Positions 1-8,427 of a stretch of 64,000 nucleotides of DNA are shown here, one piece after another. The stretch is from positions 26,844-90,843 of the forward strand of contig CABJBF010000007.1 in the NCBI GenBank assembly GCA_902363805.1. Reading direction: 5' to 3'. The DNA comes from Eubacteriaceae bacterium. Its GTDB lineage: Bacteria; Bacillota; Clostridia; Lachnospirales; Lachnospiraceae. The notes under the pieces are model-generated. The model was not told the DNA's origin and made no database searches. It was given only the letters and a program-made list of their open reading frames with translations. The position numbers and the translations under genes were made by a program. Position 1 is the stretch's first letter. Each line of letters begins with the position of its first letter.

Positions 1-2478
1 AAAGTTATAAATAAAATAATATCAGCATCTCTCATAACAGTCCTTTCAGCAGGAGTTGCAGTAAATGGTTCCTATCTTAATACAAACAGAGATACAAGAA
101 AGGCACCTGAAAGATCAGAGTCAGCAATGAGTGTTTCTTCAGCTTTTGAAAAAATATATGAGTCTGATAAGGTTGCATATTATTATAGAGAAGACAGAGA
201 TATATTTGCTATTGAAGATAAGGCAACAGGATATGTCTGGAAAACAGGTTTAGACGTTCCGTTTAAAAAGCAGGTTGAAGATGCTAAAGATGCAGTAAAT
301 GGTGAAGGCCATTATACAGTTGAAAGACTAGCAGAAAAATGGAAAATGACTAAAGTTCAGGTTAGAGAAATTGCCAATACTCCAATTGAAGAATCAATGA
401 ATGAACAGTACACTGGAATTGCTAATTCATTAATTTCAATTGAATGTTTCAAAGGAAGCGGAGAAAGTATGACAACAACTACATACGCTTCAGCATCATA
501 TGATGATAAAGATGGTGATTCATCACTTGAAGAAGTAAGTGGTTCTGATGGAAAACAGTGGAAATTAAATGCTGTATTTGATAAAGCTGAAATTGGTGTT
601 GAAGTTATGATTACTTTAGGTGATGACGGAAGCATCAATTACAATATTCCTTACGATGGAATTTCAGGTAAGGGTATTAAGAAACTTTCATCAATATCAA
701 TTACTCCTTTCTTAGGAGCAAGTGGTGGTGTACAAACTGTATATAATGAAAAAGAAAAAGATTGGACAGACCTTCAGAAAAAATATTTAACACCTGGTTA
801 TGTATTTGTACCTGATGGAAGTGGAAGTTTAATCAGATTCGCAGAAAATACATCAAAGTTCAGTGATTACACAGGAGATGTTTACGGAAGTGATTTATCA
901 AGTTATATGTATTACTACAGTGCACTTGATGATTCAGTTCCACTTGAAGATCCGGTAATGCCTGTATTTGGCGTTTCACAAGGTGATGGAACTCAGTCAG
1001 CGTTTGTTGCATATGCAGATAGTGGCGATGAATTTATGACAATTATTGCAACTCCATCATCTACGGACAAGAACAAAATCAGATATACATATGCATATCC
1101 TAAATTCTCTTACAATACAGAATTCTACCAGGTTACAAACCAGGCAGGTGATGCTTATCGTAAGACTCAGGATAAGGCAAATGAATTTGATATTGATATG
1201 ACATACGATTTCCTTTACGGAGATGGAAGTAACGGCGAACCTGCAGCTGATTATACAGGAATGGCAAAAGCATACAGAGAACATCTTATTGAAGAAGGAA
1301 TATTGACAGTTAAGGAAGATGAAGAAGGAGATATCCCAATGAGAATCGATTTCTTAATGTCAGATTCTAAAAAAGGTGTATTTGGAACACAGGAAGTTGC
1401 CGTAACAACAACAGATGATGTTAAGAAAATTTTAGATAAGTTAATTGGAGATGGAATAACAAATATTAATTCAGGTCTTATGGGATGGCAGAAAAATGGT
1501 GAAACATTAGCAAAGCCAAGTGATTGGAAGTTCTCAAAGGACATTGGTAAAAAAGGCAAATTCAAAGAACTTATGAAAGAATTTAGCGACAAGGGAATTG
1601 ATATTTCATTCTCAAGAGATTTCGTATCAATTAACAGTAAGATGATTAACTACTATGGAAATGCAACTAAGCATTTAAATACTCAGTATTTAACAGTAGA
1701 TAAATCAAAAGTATTGCCTGAAAACTCACCTGTAACTGACTTTAGTTTTGCATTACCTACAAAGTCAGCAAACTGGTTAACAAGTTTATACGACAGAATT
1801 AGTGATTACAATAATTCAATAACAGTTAAAGGTATCTCAAATACATTATTAAGTTCACATAGCAGTACAGGACCTACAACGACTGTTACACAGGCAATTA
1901 GCTTATATGAAAAGGCATTTGAAAAAATTAAGAAGAATGGGGCAACAGTTAATATGGATAGCCCAAATCAGTACTTATGGAAATATACAGACCGTTACTT
2001 ACAGTCACCTGTAGGAACGTCTCAGTATGTATATGAAACTGATTCAGTTCCTTTCTTACAGATGGTATTAAATGGAACAATGGAAGTATACGCACCATAT
2101 TCAAATTTCTCATTCTATTCACAGGCTGACATGTTGAAGATGATTGATTATAATATTTCACCATCATTCGTGTTAACACAGCAGCCTTCATACTTACTTG
2201 CATCAACAACATCGTGTGATTACTACTCAACAGAGTTCGATCAGTATGAAGATTTGATTAATACAATTTACACAACAGTAAATGATGTGTTATCAAAGGT
2301 TAAGGGATGCGAATGGATTGGAAGAAAAGTATTAGATGATGGTGTAATTGCTAATGAGTACACATCAAATGATGGAGAAAAGACAGTAATCATCAACTAT
2401 ACAGATGAAGAAGTAACAATAAATGGTGAATCAGTTCCTGCTCAGAGTGCAACAGTAATTGAAGGAGGTGTAAATTAA
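1..2478 (+). CDS. DUF5696-type exported protein of a sugar ABC locus (5' end cut)
   Basis: The frame is open to the first base of the window, so the true start lies upstream. The first visible residues form a hydrophobic helix (IISASLITVLSAGVAV), read as the end of a signal peptide or membrane anchor; the ATG at 127 is internal. At least 825 residues are visible. The segment VPDGSGSLIRF followed by a PVFGVSQGDG..AYADSGDE block resembles DUF5696 proteins, which sit beside MalF/MalG-type permeases in Firmicutes. It overlaps the next permease by one base (TAATG), so it is the first visible gene of the glucan operon. Its molecular role is unknown; surface handling of oligosaccharides is an inference from context. 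Confidence 0.7.
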   Translation, partial: KVINKIISASLITVLSAGVAVNGSYLNTNRDTRKAPERSESAMSVSSAFEKIYESDKVAYYYREDRDIFAIEDKATGYVWKTGLDVPFKKQVEDAKDAVNGEGHYTVERLAEKWKMTKVQVREIANTPIEESMNEQYTGIANSLISIECFKGSGESMTTTTYASASYDDKDGDSSLEEVSGSDGKQWKLNAVFDKAEIGVEVMITLGDDGSINYNIPYDGISGKGIKKLSSISITPFLGASGGVQTVYNEKEKDWTDLQKKYLTPGYVFVPDGSGSLIRFAENTSKFSDYTGDVYGSDLSSYMYYYSALDDSVPLEDPVMPVFGVSQGDGTQSAFVAYADSGDEFMTIIATPSSTDKNKIRYTYAYPKFSYNTEFYQVTNQAGDAYRKTQDKANEFDIDMTYDFLYGDGSNGEPAADYTGMAKAYREHLIEEGILTVKEDEEGDIPMRIDFLMSDSKKGVFGTQEVAVTTTDDVKKILDKLIGDGITNINSGLMGWQKNGETLAKPSDWKFSKDIGKKGKFKELMKEFSDKGIDISFSRDFVSINSKMINYYGNATKHLNTQYLTVDKSKVLPENSPVTDFSFALPTKSANWLTSLYDRISDYNNSITVKGISNTLLSSHSSTGPTTTVTQAISLYEKAFEKIKKNGATVNMDSPNQYLWKYTDRYLQSPVGTSQYVYETDSVPFLQMVLNGTMEVYAPYSNFSFYSQADMLKMIDYNISPSFVLTQQPSYLLASTTSCDYYSTEFDQYEDLINTIYTTVNDVLSKVKGCEWIGRKVLDDGVIANEYTSNDGEKTVIINYTDEEVTINGESVPAQSATVIEGGVN

Positions 2479-3962
2479 TGGCAGACGAAAATAAGATTGT
2501 AACACCTTCAGATATTGAAGAAGCAAAGACAGAAACAGTAGATACACAGACAACTGCTACAGTGGAAAACACTGTAGCAGAGAAAGATGAAAAAGTTGAA
2601 AGTGTTGTTACAGATGAAGAAATTGCATCTGTAGAAATAACTCAACCACAGAAAGCCCAAAGTTCAAGTCTTCGAGCTCAGATGAAAAGTCTTAGAGACG
2701 AAGAAGAGGAAGAAGCTAAAGAAAAAGAAGAAGAAAAATCTCAGCCGGAAGAAGAACCTGTCCGTGGTGATTCCATAATAGAAGAAAAACTGGCTAAGAT
2801 TGAAAAAGAAGAAAAAATGAGCAAAGCAGAAGCCAGAGCAGAAAAGGCAGCATTAAAGGCTGCAGAAAAAGCTGCAAAGGAAGAAGCAAAAGCCGTAAAT
2901 AAAAAAGAAACTAAACAAAAGAAAGTACAGCCAAAGGAAAAAGGCAAAAAGAAAATGCAGACATATCAGCATAGACAGAATAAATATGGATATGCTTTTA
3001 TGGCACCTTGGATTGTAGGATTTTTACTTTTTACATTATTCCCGTTTGTTGCAACTATTTTCTTGAGTTTTATGAACGTTAAGAAAGCAGCAACAGGTTA
3101 TGTACTTAAGTTTGCAGGAATTAATAACTATATAACAGCGTTTATTAAGAACTCAGATTTCTTACCAGCGTTACTTAGTTATTTGAAGATGATAATTCCA
3201 TATACATTCATTGTAGTTGTATTATCATTTATCATTGCGTATCTTCTTAATAAGATTAAGACAGGTAAGGGATTACTTAGAACAATTTACTTCCTGCCCG
3301 TAATTATTATGTCAGGTCCTGTAATGTCACAGTTACTTGATGTACAGAATGCGGCAGCAGAAGCTACACAGAAAGTAAGTGGTGCAGTTGATGCGGCTGA
3401 TCAGTACTCAAACATCTTCATTATGCAGATGATTCAGAGTTACTCAGCACCATTAGCAACAACACTTGCTCAGGTATTTGATCAGTTATCAATAATTTTA
3501 TGGTTTACTGGTATCCCAATCGTTTTGTTTATTAACGGTTTGCAGAAAATTAATGTAAGTATTTATGAAGCAGCTAAGATTGACTCAGCTAATGCTTGGC
3601 AGATAATGTGGAAGATTACAATTCCAATGTTAAGACAGATTGGAATGATTATTACAATCTTCACAGTAATTCAGTTAGGTACTTACGAAGCTATCAACCC
3701 TGTATACACCTTGATTCTTGAACAGACCGGTGATACGGCGAGTGGTTTAGGATATGCAGCAACATATGCATGGATTTACAGTATAATCGTATTAATAATT
3801 GTAGGATTTGTTTTATTGTTATTTAAGGAAAGAAAGCCAAAAGACATTAAAGACAGAAAGAGACAGGAAAAGAAATTGGCTAAACTTGAAAAACAACAGA
3901 TGAAGAGATTAAAGAAACAAAACAGATATGCAAAGAAGGAGGCAAAGAAATATGGCAAGTAA
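2478..3962 (+). CDS. Sugar ABC transporter permease, MalF/UgpA type, with long charged N-terminal extension
   Basis: Integral membrane subunit of a carbohydrate importer. Residues about 165-455 hold the membrane helices. The permease EAA loop, YEAAKIDSANAWQIMWKITI, contacts the ATPase. Residues 1-165 are unusual: an extended Glu/Lys-rich, probably coiled-coil cytoplasmic segment, and the last 45 residues are very Lys-rich. Family members are usually near 300 aa; this one is 494. The start is set by GGAGGTG at 2464-2470 and a one-base overlap with the previous gene. No solute-binding protein or ATPase gene is visible; they may lie upstream or be encoded elsewhere, as is common for shared MsmK-type ATPases. 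Substrate, probably beta-1,3-gluco-oligosaccharide, is inferred from neighbours. Confidence 0.9.
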   Translation: MADENKIVTPSDIEEAKTETVDTQTTATVENTVAEKDEKVESVVTDEEIASVEITQPQKAQSSSLRAQMKSLRDEEEEEAKEKEEEKSQPEEEPVRGDSIIEEKLAKIEKEEKMSKAEARAEKAALKAAEKAAKEEAKAVNKKETKQKKVQPKEKGKKKMQTYQHRQNKYGYAFMAPWIVGFLLFTLFPFVATIFLSFMNVKKAATGYVLKFAGINNYITAFIKNSDFLPALLSYLKMIIPYTFIVVVLSFIIAYLLNKIKTGKGLLRTIYFLPVIIMSGPVMSQLLDVQNAAAEATQKVSGAVDAADQYSNIFIMQMIQSYSAPLATTLAQVFDQLSIILWFTGIPIVLFINGLQKINVSIYEAAKIDSANAWQIMWKITIPMLRQIGMIITIFTVIQLGTYEAINPVYTLILEQTGDTASGLGYAATYAWIYSIIVLIIVGFVLLLFKERKPKDIKDRKRQEKKLAKLEKQQMKRLKKQNRYAKKEAKKYGK

Positions 3963-4905
3963 AAATGATCAATCAGTTATTGATTTGACTAAAATGAATA
4001 AGTTTAGTTTTGCAAAATTAAAGAAATTAAAAGCTGTTCATGTTATTTCTAAAATTGCTATATATTTCCTTCTTATTTGTATAGGATTTGTATACTTAGA
4101 GCCGATATTTGAAATGATATCAAAATCAATCATGTCAGCTAAGGATTTGATTGATCCATCAATTACATGGATTGCAAAGCATTTTACATTAAGCAACTTT
4201 AAAGAAGCAGCAAATACTTTGGATGTAAGTCATTCATTGATTAACTCAATTTGGGTTTCAGCATTGTTTGCACTTGGTCAGACTATTGTTTCTGCTACAA
4301 CAGGATTTGCTTTATCAAGATATTCATTTAAAGGTAAAGGATTATGGTTTGGAATGATAGTATTAGCATTTATCCTTCCGGTACCACTCCTTACAGTACC
4401 TAGAATTATCATGTTAGATTCATTAAATACTGCAATCGGTGTTAAATTAATAGGAACTATCATTCCACAGCTTTTAATGTCTATTTTAGGACAGGGAACA
4501 TATTCAACAATTTTGATTTTGATTTTCTATAACTTCTTCAACATGATTCCAAAATCATTAGATGAAGCAGCTATGATTGATGGTGCCGGAGCATTAAAGG
4601 TATTCTATCATGTAGCAATCAGATTATCACTTTCAACAATTCTTGTAGTATTTATGTTCGCATTCGTATTTAACTGGAATGAAACATATTCAACAAGTAC
4701 ATTGATGCGTAATTCAATTGAGTTGGTACCAAATCAGTTAACATTATTTGATAACAATCTTACAACTAGCGATGCAGGTAGTGTAAATGAAGCAAGTAAG
4801 ATGGCGGCAACATTAATTTCAATAGCTCCATTGTTATTGTTATATGCACTCGTACAGAGACAGTTTATTGAAGGTATTGAAAACGCAGGTATTACAGGAG
4901 AATAA
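3952..4905 (+). CDS. Sugar ABC transporter permease, MalG/UgpE type
   Basis: Second permease of the importer, 318 aa, about six membrane helices. The EAA loop reads DEAAMIDGAGALKVFYHVAI. The ATG at 3952 is chosen because AAGGAGG lies at 3936-3942; the longer in-frame start at 3928 has no ribosome site. The gene overlaps the preceding permease by 11 bases, which indicates translational coupling, and the following GH16 lipoprotein gene starts two bases after its stop. It should pair with the first permease as a heterodimeric channel importing oligosaccharides made by the neighbouring GH16 enzymes; the substrate is inference. Confidence 0.93.
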   Translation: MASKNDQSVIDLTKMNKFSFAKLKKLKAVHVISKIAIYFLLICIGFVYLEPIFEMISKSIMSAKDLIDPSITWIAKHFTLSNFKEAANTLDVSHSLINSIWVSALFALGQTIVSATTGFALSRYSFKGKGLWFGMIVLAFILPVPLLTVPRIIMLDSLNTAIGVKLIGTIIPQLLMSILGQGTYSTILILIFYNFFNMIPKSLDEAAMIDGAGALKVFYHVAIRLSLSTILVVFMFAFVFNWNETYSTSTLMRNSIELVPNQLTLFDNNLTTSDAGSVNEASKMAATLISIAPLLLLYALVQRQFIEGIENAGITGE

Positions 4906-4907
4906 AA

Positions 4908-5924
4908 ATGAAACGAAAACTGACAGTAATATGTATGATATTCGCCACAGCTTTTGCTGTGGTGGCCTGCCAGTCTTCTGATAAAAGCCAAACAAGTAAT
5001 ACGAAAGATAAAACAGAGACTCAGACAGTCAAAGAAAGAATAGCAAATAGTATTCCGGACAGATATGATGATTACGGTGAAACAAAACCGGCTGATTATT
5101 ATGTCAAAGCAGATGGATTTGATTATGACTATAGCAATTTGAATTACAAACTTGTATGGTCAGATGAGTTTGATTATGAAGGATTCCCTGATGAAAGCAA
5201 ATGGACTTACGATATAGGTAAAGGCCAAGGCGGTTGGGGAAATGGCGAACTGCAAAAATACACAGACAAAGAAAATGCCTGGGTAAAAGATGGTAAGCTT
5301 ACAATCGAACTTAGAAAAGAACAGGATGAATTCGGGAAAGATATGTATACGTCAGCCCGAATTAAAACAAAAGGAAAAGCTGATTTCCGATATGGTAAAT
5401 TTGAAATTAAAGCAAAATTACCTAAAGGAAAAGGAACATGGCCCGCGATATGGATGCTTCCATCAAGTACTACTGAATATGGTGGATGGCCTATGTCAGG
5501 AGAAATTGACATAATGGAACATGTTGGATATTTGCAAAATATTATTCATTCAAATGTGCATTGTCAAAAATACAATGGATTGGATGGCTCTAATAAAGGT
5601 TGGGCAAAAAAAGTCGAGGGTGTTAGTGAAGAATTTCATACATATGGATTCGAATGGCTCCCGGACAAATTAATATTTACCGTGGATGGTGAAACAATAT
5701 TTACTTACGATCCCGATGAATATGTTGGAAATAGTAAAAATGTAACAAAAGATGAATGGCCTTTTGATAAGGAATTTCATCTTATAATGAATATAGCTTA
5801 CGGCGGAAGCTGGGGTGGAAGTTCAGGAACAGATGATGAATGCCTTCCACAGCAGATGCAGGTAGATTATGTTCGTGTATATCAAAGCGACGTTATAAGC
5901 GCTTTGGCAGAAAAAGAAAAATAG
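4908..5924 (+). CDS. GH16 endo-beta-1,3-glucanase lipoprotein
   Basis: Surface-anchored glycoside hydrolase expected to cut laminarin-type beta-1,3-glucans. The N-terminus is a lipoprotein signal with lipobox VVAC (Cys21), followed by a Ser/Thr/Lys spacer to about residue 50. The GH16 fold spans about 52-325. The catalytic motif GEIDIMEH has E199 (nucleophile), D201 and E204 (acid/base). The opening KLVWSDEFDYEG and closing VDYVRVYQ blocks are typical of bacterial laminarinases. Length 338 aa is normal for a single-domain enzyme plus anchor. It follows the permease genes by two bases, so release and import are co-expressed. Activity on beta-1,3 rather than mixed-linkage glucan is inferred from the phosphorylases downstream. 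Confidence 0.93.
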   Translation: MKRKLTVICMIFATAFAVVACQSSDKSQTSNTKDKTETQTVKERIANSIPDRYDDYGETKPADYYVKADGFDYDYSNLNYKLVWSDEFDYEGFPDESKWTYDIGKGQGGWGNGELQKYTDKENAWVKDGKLTIELRKEQDEFGKDMYTSARIKTKGKADFRYGKFEIKAKLPKGKGTWPAIWMLPSSTTEYGGWPMSGEIDIMEHVGYLQNIIHSNVHCQKYNGLDGSNKGWAKKVEGVSEEFHTYGFEWLPDKLIFTVDGETIFTYDPDEYVGNSKNVTKDEWPFDKEFHLIMNIAYGGSWGGSSGTDDECLPQQMQVDYVRVYQSDVISALAEKEK

Positions 5925-5933
5925 GAGGCGCAA

Positions 5934-7295
5934 ATGAAAGCAATGAAAAAAATCACATCAGTTGTTTTATCATTATTAATGGTTGTTTCTATAATTGGTG
6001 TTATGCCAACTCAAACAGATGCAGCTATCAAGGTTTTGACAGGCAAAAAGACAACTATTTCAATAGGCGAATCATATGGTATCGCTACATTAGCAAAGGG
6101 AGTTAAATACTCTACAAGCAATAGCAAAGTTGCTTCAGTTAACAGCAAAGGTTCAGTAAAAGGTAAAAAAGCCGGTATTGCAAAAATTAAATTATCATCA
6201 AGTGCCGGAACAGCAACAGTTAAGGTTACTGTTACACCAACTAAGGTAAAAGGTGTTAAGGCTAGCATTGCTTCAAGTACAGAAACAGCTTCAAACGTTA
6301 CTGTATCTTGGAAGAAAGTAAAAGGAGCAACAGGTTATTATATCTACAAATCAACAAATAAGAACAAGGGATTTAAGAAGGTTGCTACAGTAAAAAAAGG
6401 TAAAAAAACAAAAACTACAATTAAGAATGTAGCCGGTGGTGCAACATATTACTATAAAGTAAAAGCTTATGCTAAAGCAGGCAAAAAAGCAATTGCTAGT
6501 AGCGAATATTCAAATGTTGCAAGCGTAAAAACTTGGAAGTTGACTTGGTCAGATGAATTTAATGGAACAAGTTTAGACCTCAATTCATGGAAATATGAAA
6601 CAGGAGCAAATGGATGGGGTAATGAAGAATTTCAGGATTATACAGAAGGAAAGAACATTAAATTTGAAAATGGTTGTTTAGTAATTATTCCTAGAATGGA
6701 ATATGATTTAGTTGCTAAGAAACCTGTATATTGCTCATCAACAAGAATTAATACTAAAGGTAAAAGAGAATTTACTTATGGTAGAATGGAAATAAGAGCA
6801 AAGGCATCTAAAGCAAAAGGTACTTGGTCAGCAGGATGGATGCTTGGAGCAAACAATGATACAAAAACATGGCCATTATGTGGTGAAATTGATATTTTAG
6901 AAGCAATGAACGGTGGAGTTCCACAGACAATCCATTGCCCATATTTTAATAACCAGTCAACATCTCATGGAAATAAGAATTATGACACAGGTCTTACACA
7001 GGCTACTGCAGCAGCAGATTTCCATACATATACAGCAGAATGGAATGAAAATTCAATCACATTCATGGTAGATGGAAGAGTAGTTGGTGTATATGATCCT
7101 TCAAAATTCAGTGCAAGTATTTTCAATGAAGCTTGGGTATTTGATCATTCATTCTTCTTCATTCTTAACTGTGCAATCGGTGGTAACGCTGCAGGAACAG
7201 TTACAACAAATGGATGGACATTAACAGGAACAAATGGAAATATTCAGACATATGAAGACTACTATTATGTTGACTATGTAAGAGTATATCAGTAA
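5934..7295 (+). CDS. Secreted GH16 beta-glucanase with Ig-like and Fn3-like modules
   Basis: Exported GH16 enzyme, 453 aa. Residues 1-31 are a signal peptide. About 32-103 resemble a bacterial Ig-like (BIG2) domain. About 104-200 form an Fn3-like module rich in Lys (VSWKKVKGATGYYIYKS). Residues 201-453 are the GH16 domain with catalytic motif GEIDILEA: E318, D320 and E323. The start follows AGGAGG at 5923-5928, which itself overlaps the stop of the previous GH16 gene. The enzyme lacks an LPXTG or lipobox; the basic Ig/Fn3 part may hold it on the wall. Two different GH16 enzymes side by side suggest complementary cleavage patterns on the same glucan. Confidence 0.92.
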   Translation: MKAMKKITSVVLSLLMVVSIIGVMPTQTDAAIKVLTGKKTTISIGESYGIATLAKGVKYSTSNSKVASVNSKGSVKGKKAGIAKIKLSSSAGTATVKVTVTPTKVKGVKASIASSTETASNVTVSWKKVKGATGYYIYKSTNKNKGFKKVATVKKGKKTKTTIKNVAGGATYYYKVKAYAKAGKKAIASSEYSNVASVKTWKLTWSDEFNGTSLDLNSWKYETGANGWGNEEFQDYTEGKNIKFENGCLVIIPRMEYDLVAKKPVYCSSTRINTKGKREFTYGRMEIRAKASKAKGTWSAGWMLGANNDTKTWPLCGEIDILEAMNGGVPQTIHCPYFNNQSTSHGNKNYDTGLTQATAAADFHTYTAEWNENSITFMVDGRVVGVYDPSKFSASIFNEAWVFDHSFFFILNCAIGGNAAGTVTTNGWTLTGTNGNIQTYEDYYYVDYVRVYQ

Positions 7296-7306
7296 GATAA
7301 AATTGA

Positions 7307-7334
7307 CTGTCACCCGTTAAGTGGCGGGTGACAG
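7307..7334 (+). terminator. Perfect 10-bp hairpin between the GH16 gene and lacI
   Basis: CTGTCACCCG pairs exactly with CGGGTGACAG around an 8-base loop. There is no T-run behind it, so it is a weak terminator at best. It could instead stabilise the 3' end of the upstream message and lower expression of the LacI gene relative to the transport and GH16 genes. Confidence 0.45.
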
Positions 7335-7362
7335 ATATAATAAAACCTTAGGAGGGAATAAC

Positions 7363-8367
7363 ATGGTTACAATTAAAGATGTTGCTAGAGAAGCAGGAGT
7401 TGCAATATCTACGGTTTCTAATGTATTTAACAATGCTGACATCGTAAGTGAAGATACAAAACAGAAAGTATTAGAGGCGGTTGAAAAATTGCATTATATC
7501 CCTAATATGAATGCAAAGTTATTAAAATCTAATAGAAAGAATACAATAGGATTATTTGTAACAAGTTTACAGGGAGATTTCTATAAGGTTTTAACACAGG
7601 CAATTCATTTGCAATGCAAATTAAACGATTACTTATTAAACATATATGTAAGTAATGACAACTCACCGGATGAAATATATCGTATGATAATTGCATCAGG
7701 CGTAGCAGGAGCAATAATTTATCATGAAGATTTAACAGGCGATTATGTAAAGCGAATTGCAACAGTTAATATTCCAATGGTATTTATTGATAGAAATTGT
7801 AAGGGAAAAAATATTTCAGGAGTATTTGTAGATGACAAATTAGGAGCATCTATGGCAGTTGACCATTTGATTAAACTTGGTCATAAGAGAATCGGTTACA
7901 TGCATGGTAACGAAAGCGGTGACGATGAACATCGTTATGCCGGATATGCGGAGATGATGGAAAAGAACAATCTCCCAATCGATAAGGAATTAGAAGTCAG
8001 AGGATATTATGAGGAATCACTTGCGTACAGTGAAATGAGATCACTGTTATCAAAAGGAATTGATATCCCGGATGCTATGTTCTGTGCAAATGATGAAATG
8101 GCATGGGGCGTTATTCAGGCATTTCAGGATATCGGTGTGAGAGTACCTGAAGATGTAAGTGTTATCGGATATGATGACAGTACAATTAGTCCTTATTATG
8201 GAGTACCTCTTACAACAGTACACAGCCCAATTGCAGAAATGGGTAGTGTAAGCGCAAATGAGCTTTTCAGATTGCTCAAATCAGATGATGATAAGAATGG
8301 AACAGTAACTAAATTATCACCCAAAATGGTTTATAGAAGCTCATGTGGTAGAGCAAAAGAAAGATAA
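7363..8367 (+). CDS. LacI-family transcriptional regulator
   Basis: Local sugar-responsive regulator, 334 aa, the usual LacI length. The N-terminal helix-turn-helix reads TIKDVAREAGVAISTVSNVF, followed by the hinge and a periplasmic-binding-protein-like effector domain (GLFVTSLQGDFYKVL; VIGYDDSTISPYYGVPLTTV). The ATG at 7363 has TAGGAGGG at 7349-7355; the earlier GTG at 7321 lies inside the hairpin and is rejected. It sits between the secretion/transport genes and the cytoplasmic phosphorylase genes, so it probably controls the whole beta-glucan locus with an oligosaccharide or sugar-phosphate effector. Operators are not obvious. Confidence 0.93.
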   Translation: MVTIKDVAREAGVAISTVSNVFNNADIVSEDTKQKVLEAVEKLHYIPNMNAKLLKSNRKNTIGLFVTSLQGDFYKVLTQAIHLQCKLNDYLLNIYVSNDNSPDEIYRMIIASGVAGAIIYHEDLTGDYVKRIATVNIPMVFIDRNCKGKNISGVFVDDKLGASMAVDHLIKLGHKRIGYMHGNESGDDEHRYAGYAEMMEKNNLPIDKELEVRGYYEESLAYSEMRSLLSKGIDIPDAMFCANDEMAWGVIQAFQDIGVRVPEDVSVIGYDDSTISPYYGVPLTTVHSPIAEMGSVSANELFRLLKSDDDKNGTVTKLSPKMVYRSSCGRAKER

Positions 8368-8427
8368 AAAAGAAAATTATTAGCGTAAGCATAAAGATAA
8401 ATATAATGATGAAAAAGGAGTAATAAA

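Noticed and set aside
127..129. ATG at 127 as the start of the DUF5696 protein
   Set aside because: The frame is open to base 1 and encodes a hydrophobic signal-like helix upstream; no ribosome site precedes 127.
7321..7362. GTG start of lacI at 7321
   Set aside because: It lies within the hairpin and lacks a ribosome site, whereas GGAGGG precedes the ATG at 7363, which begins the conserved helix-turn-helix.
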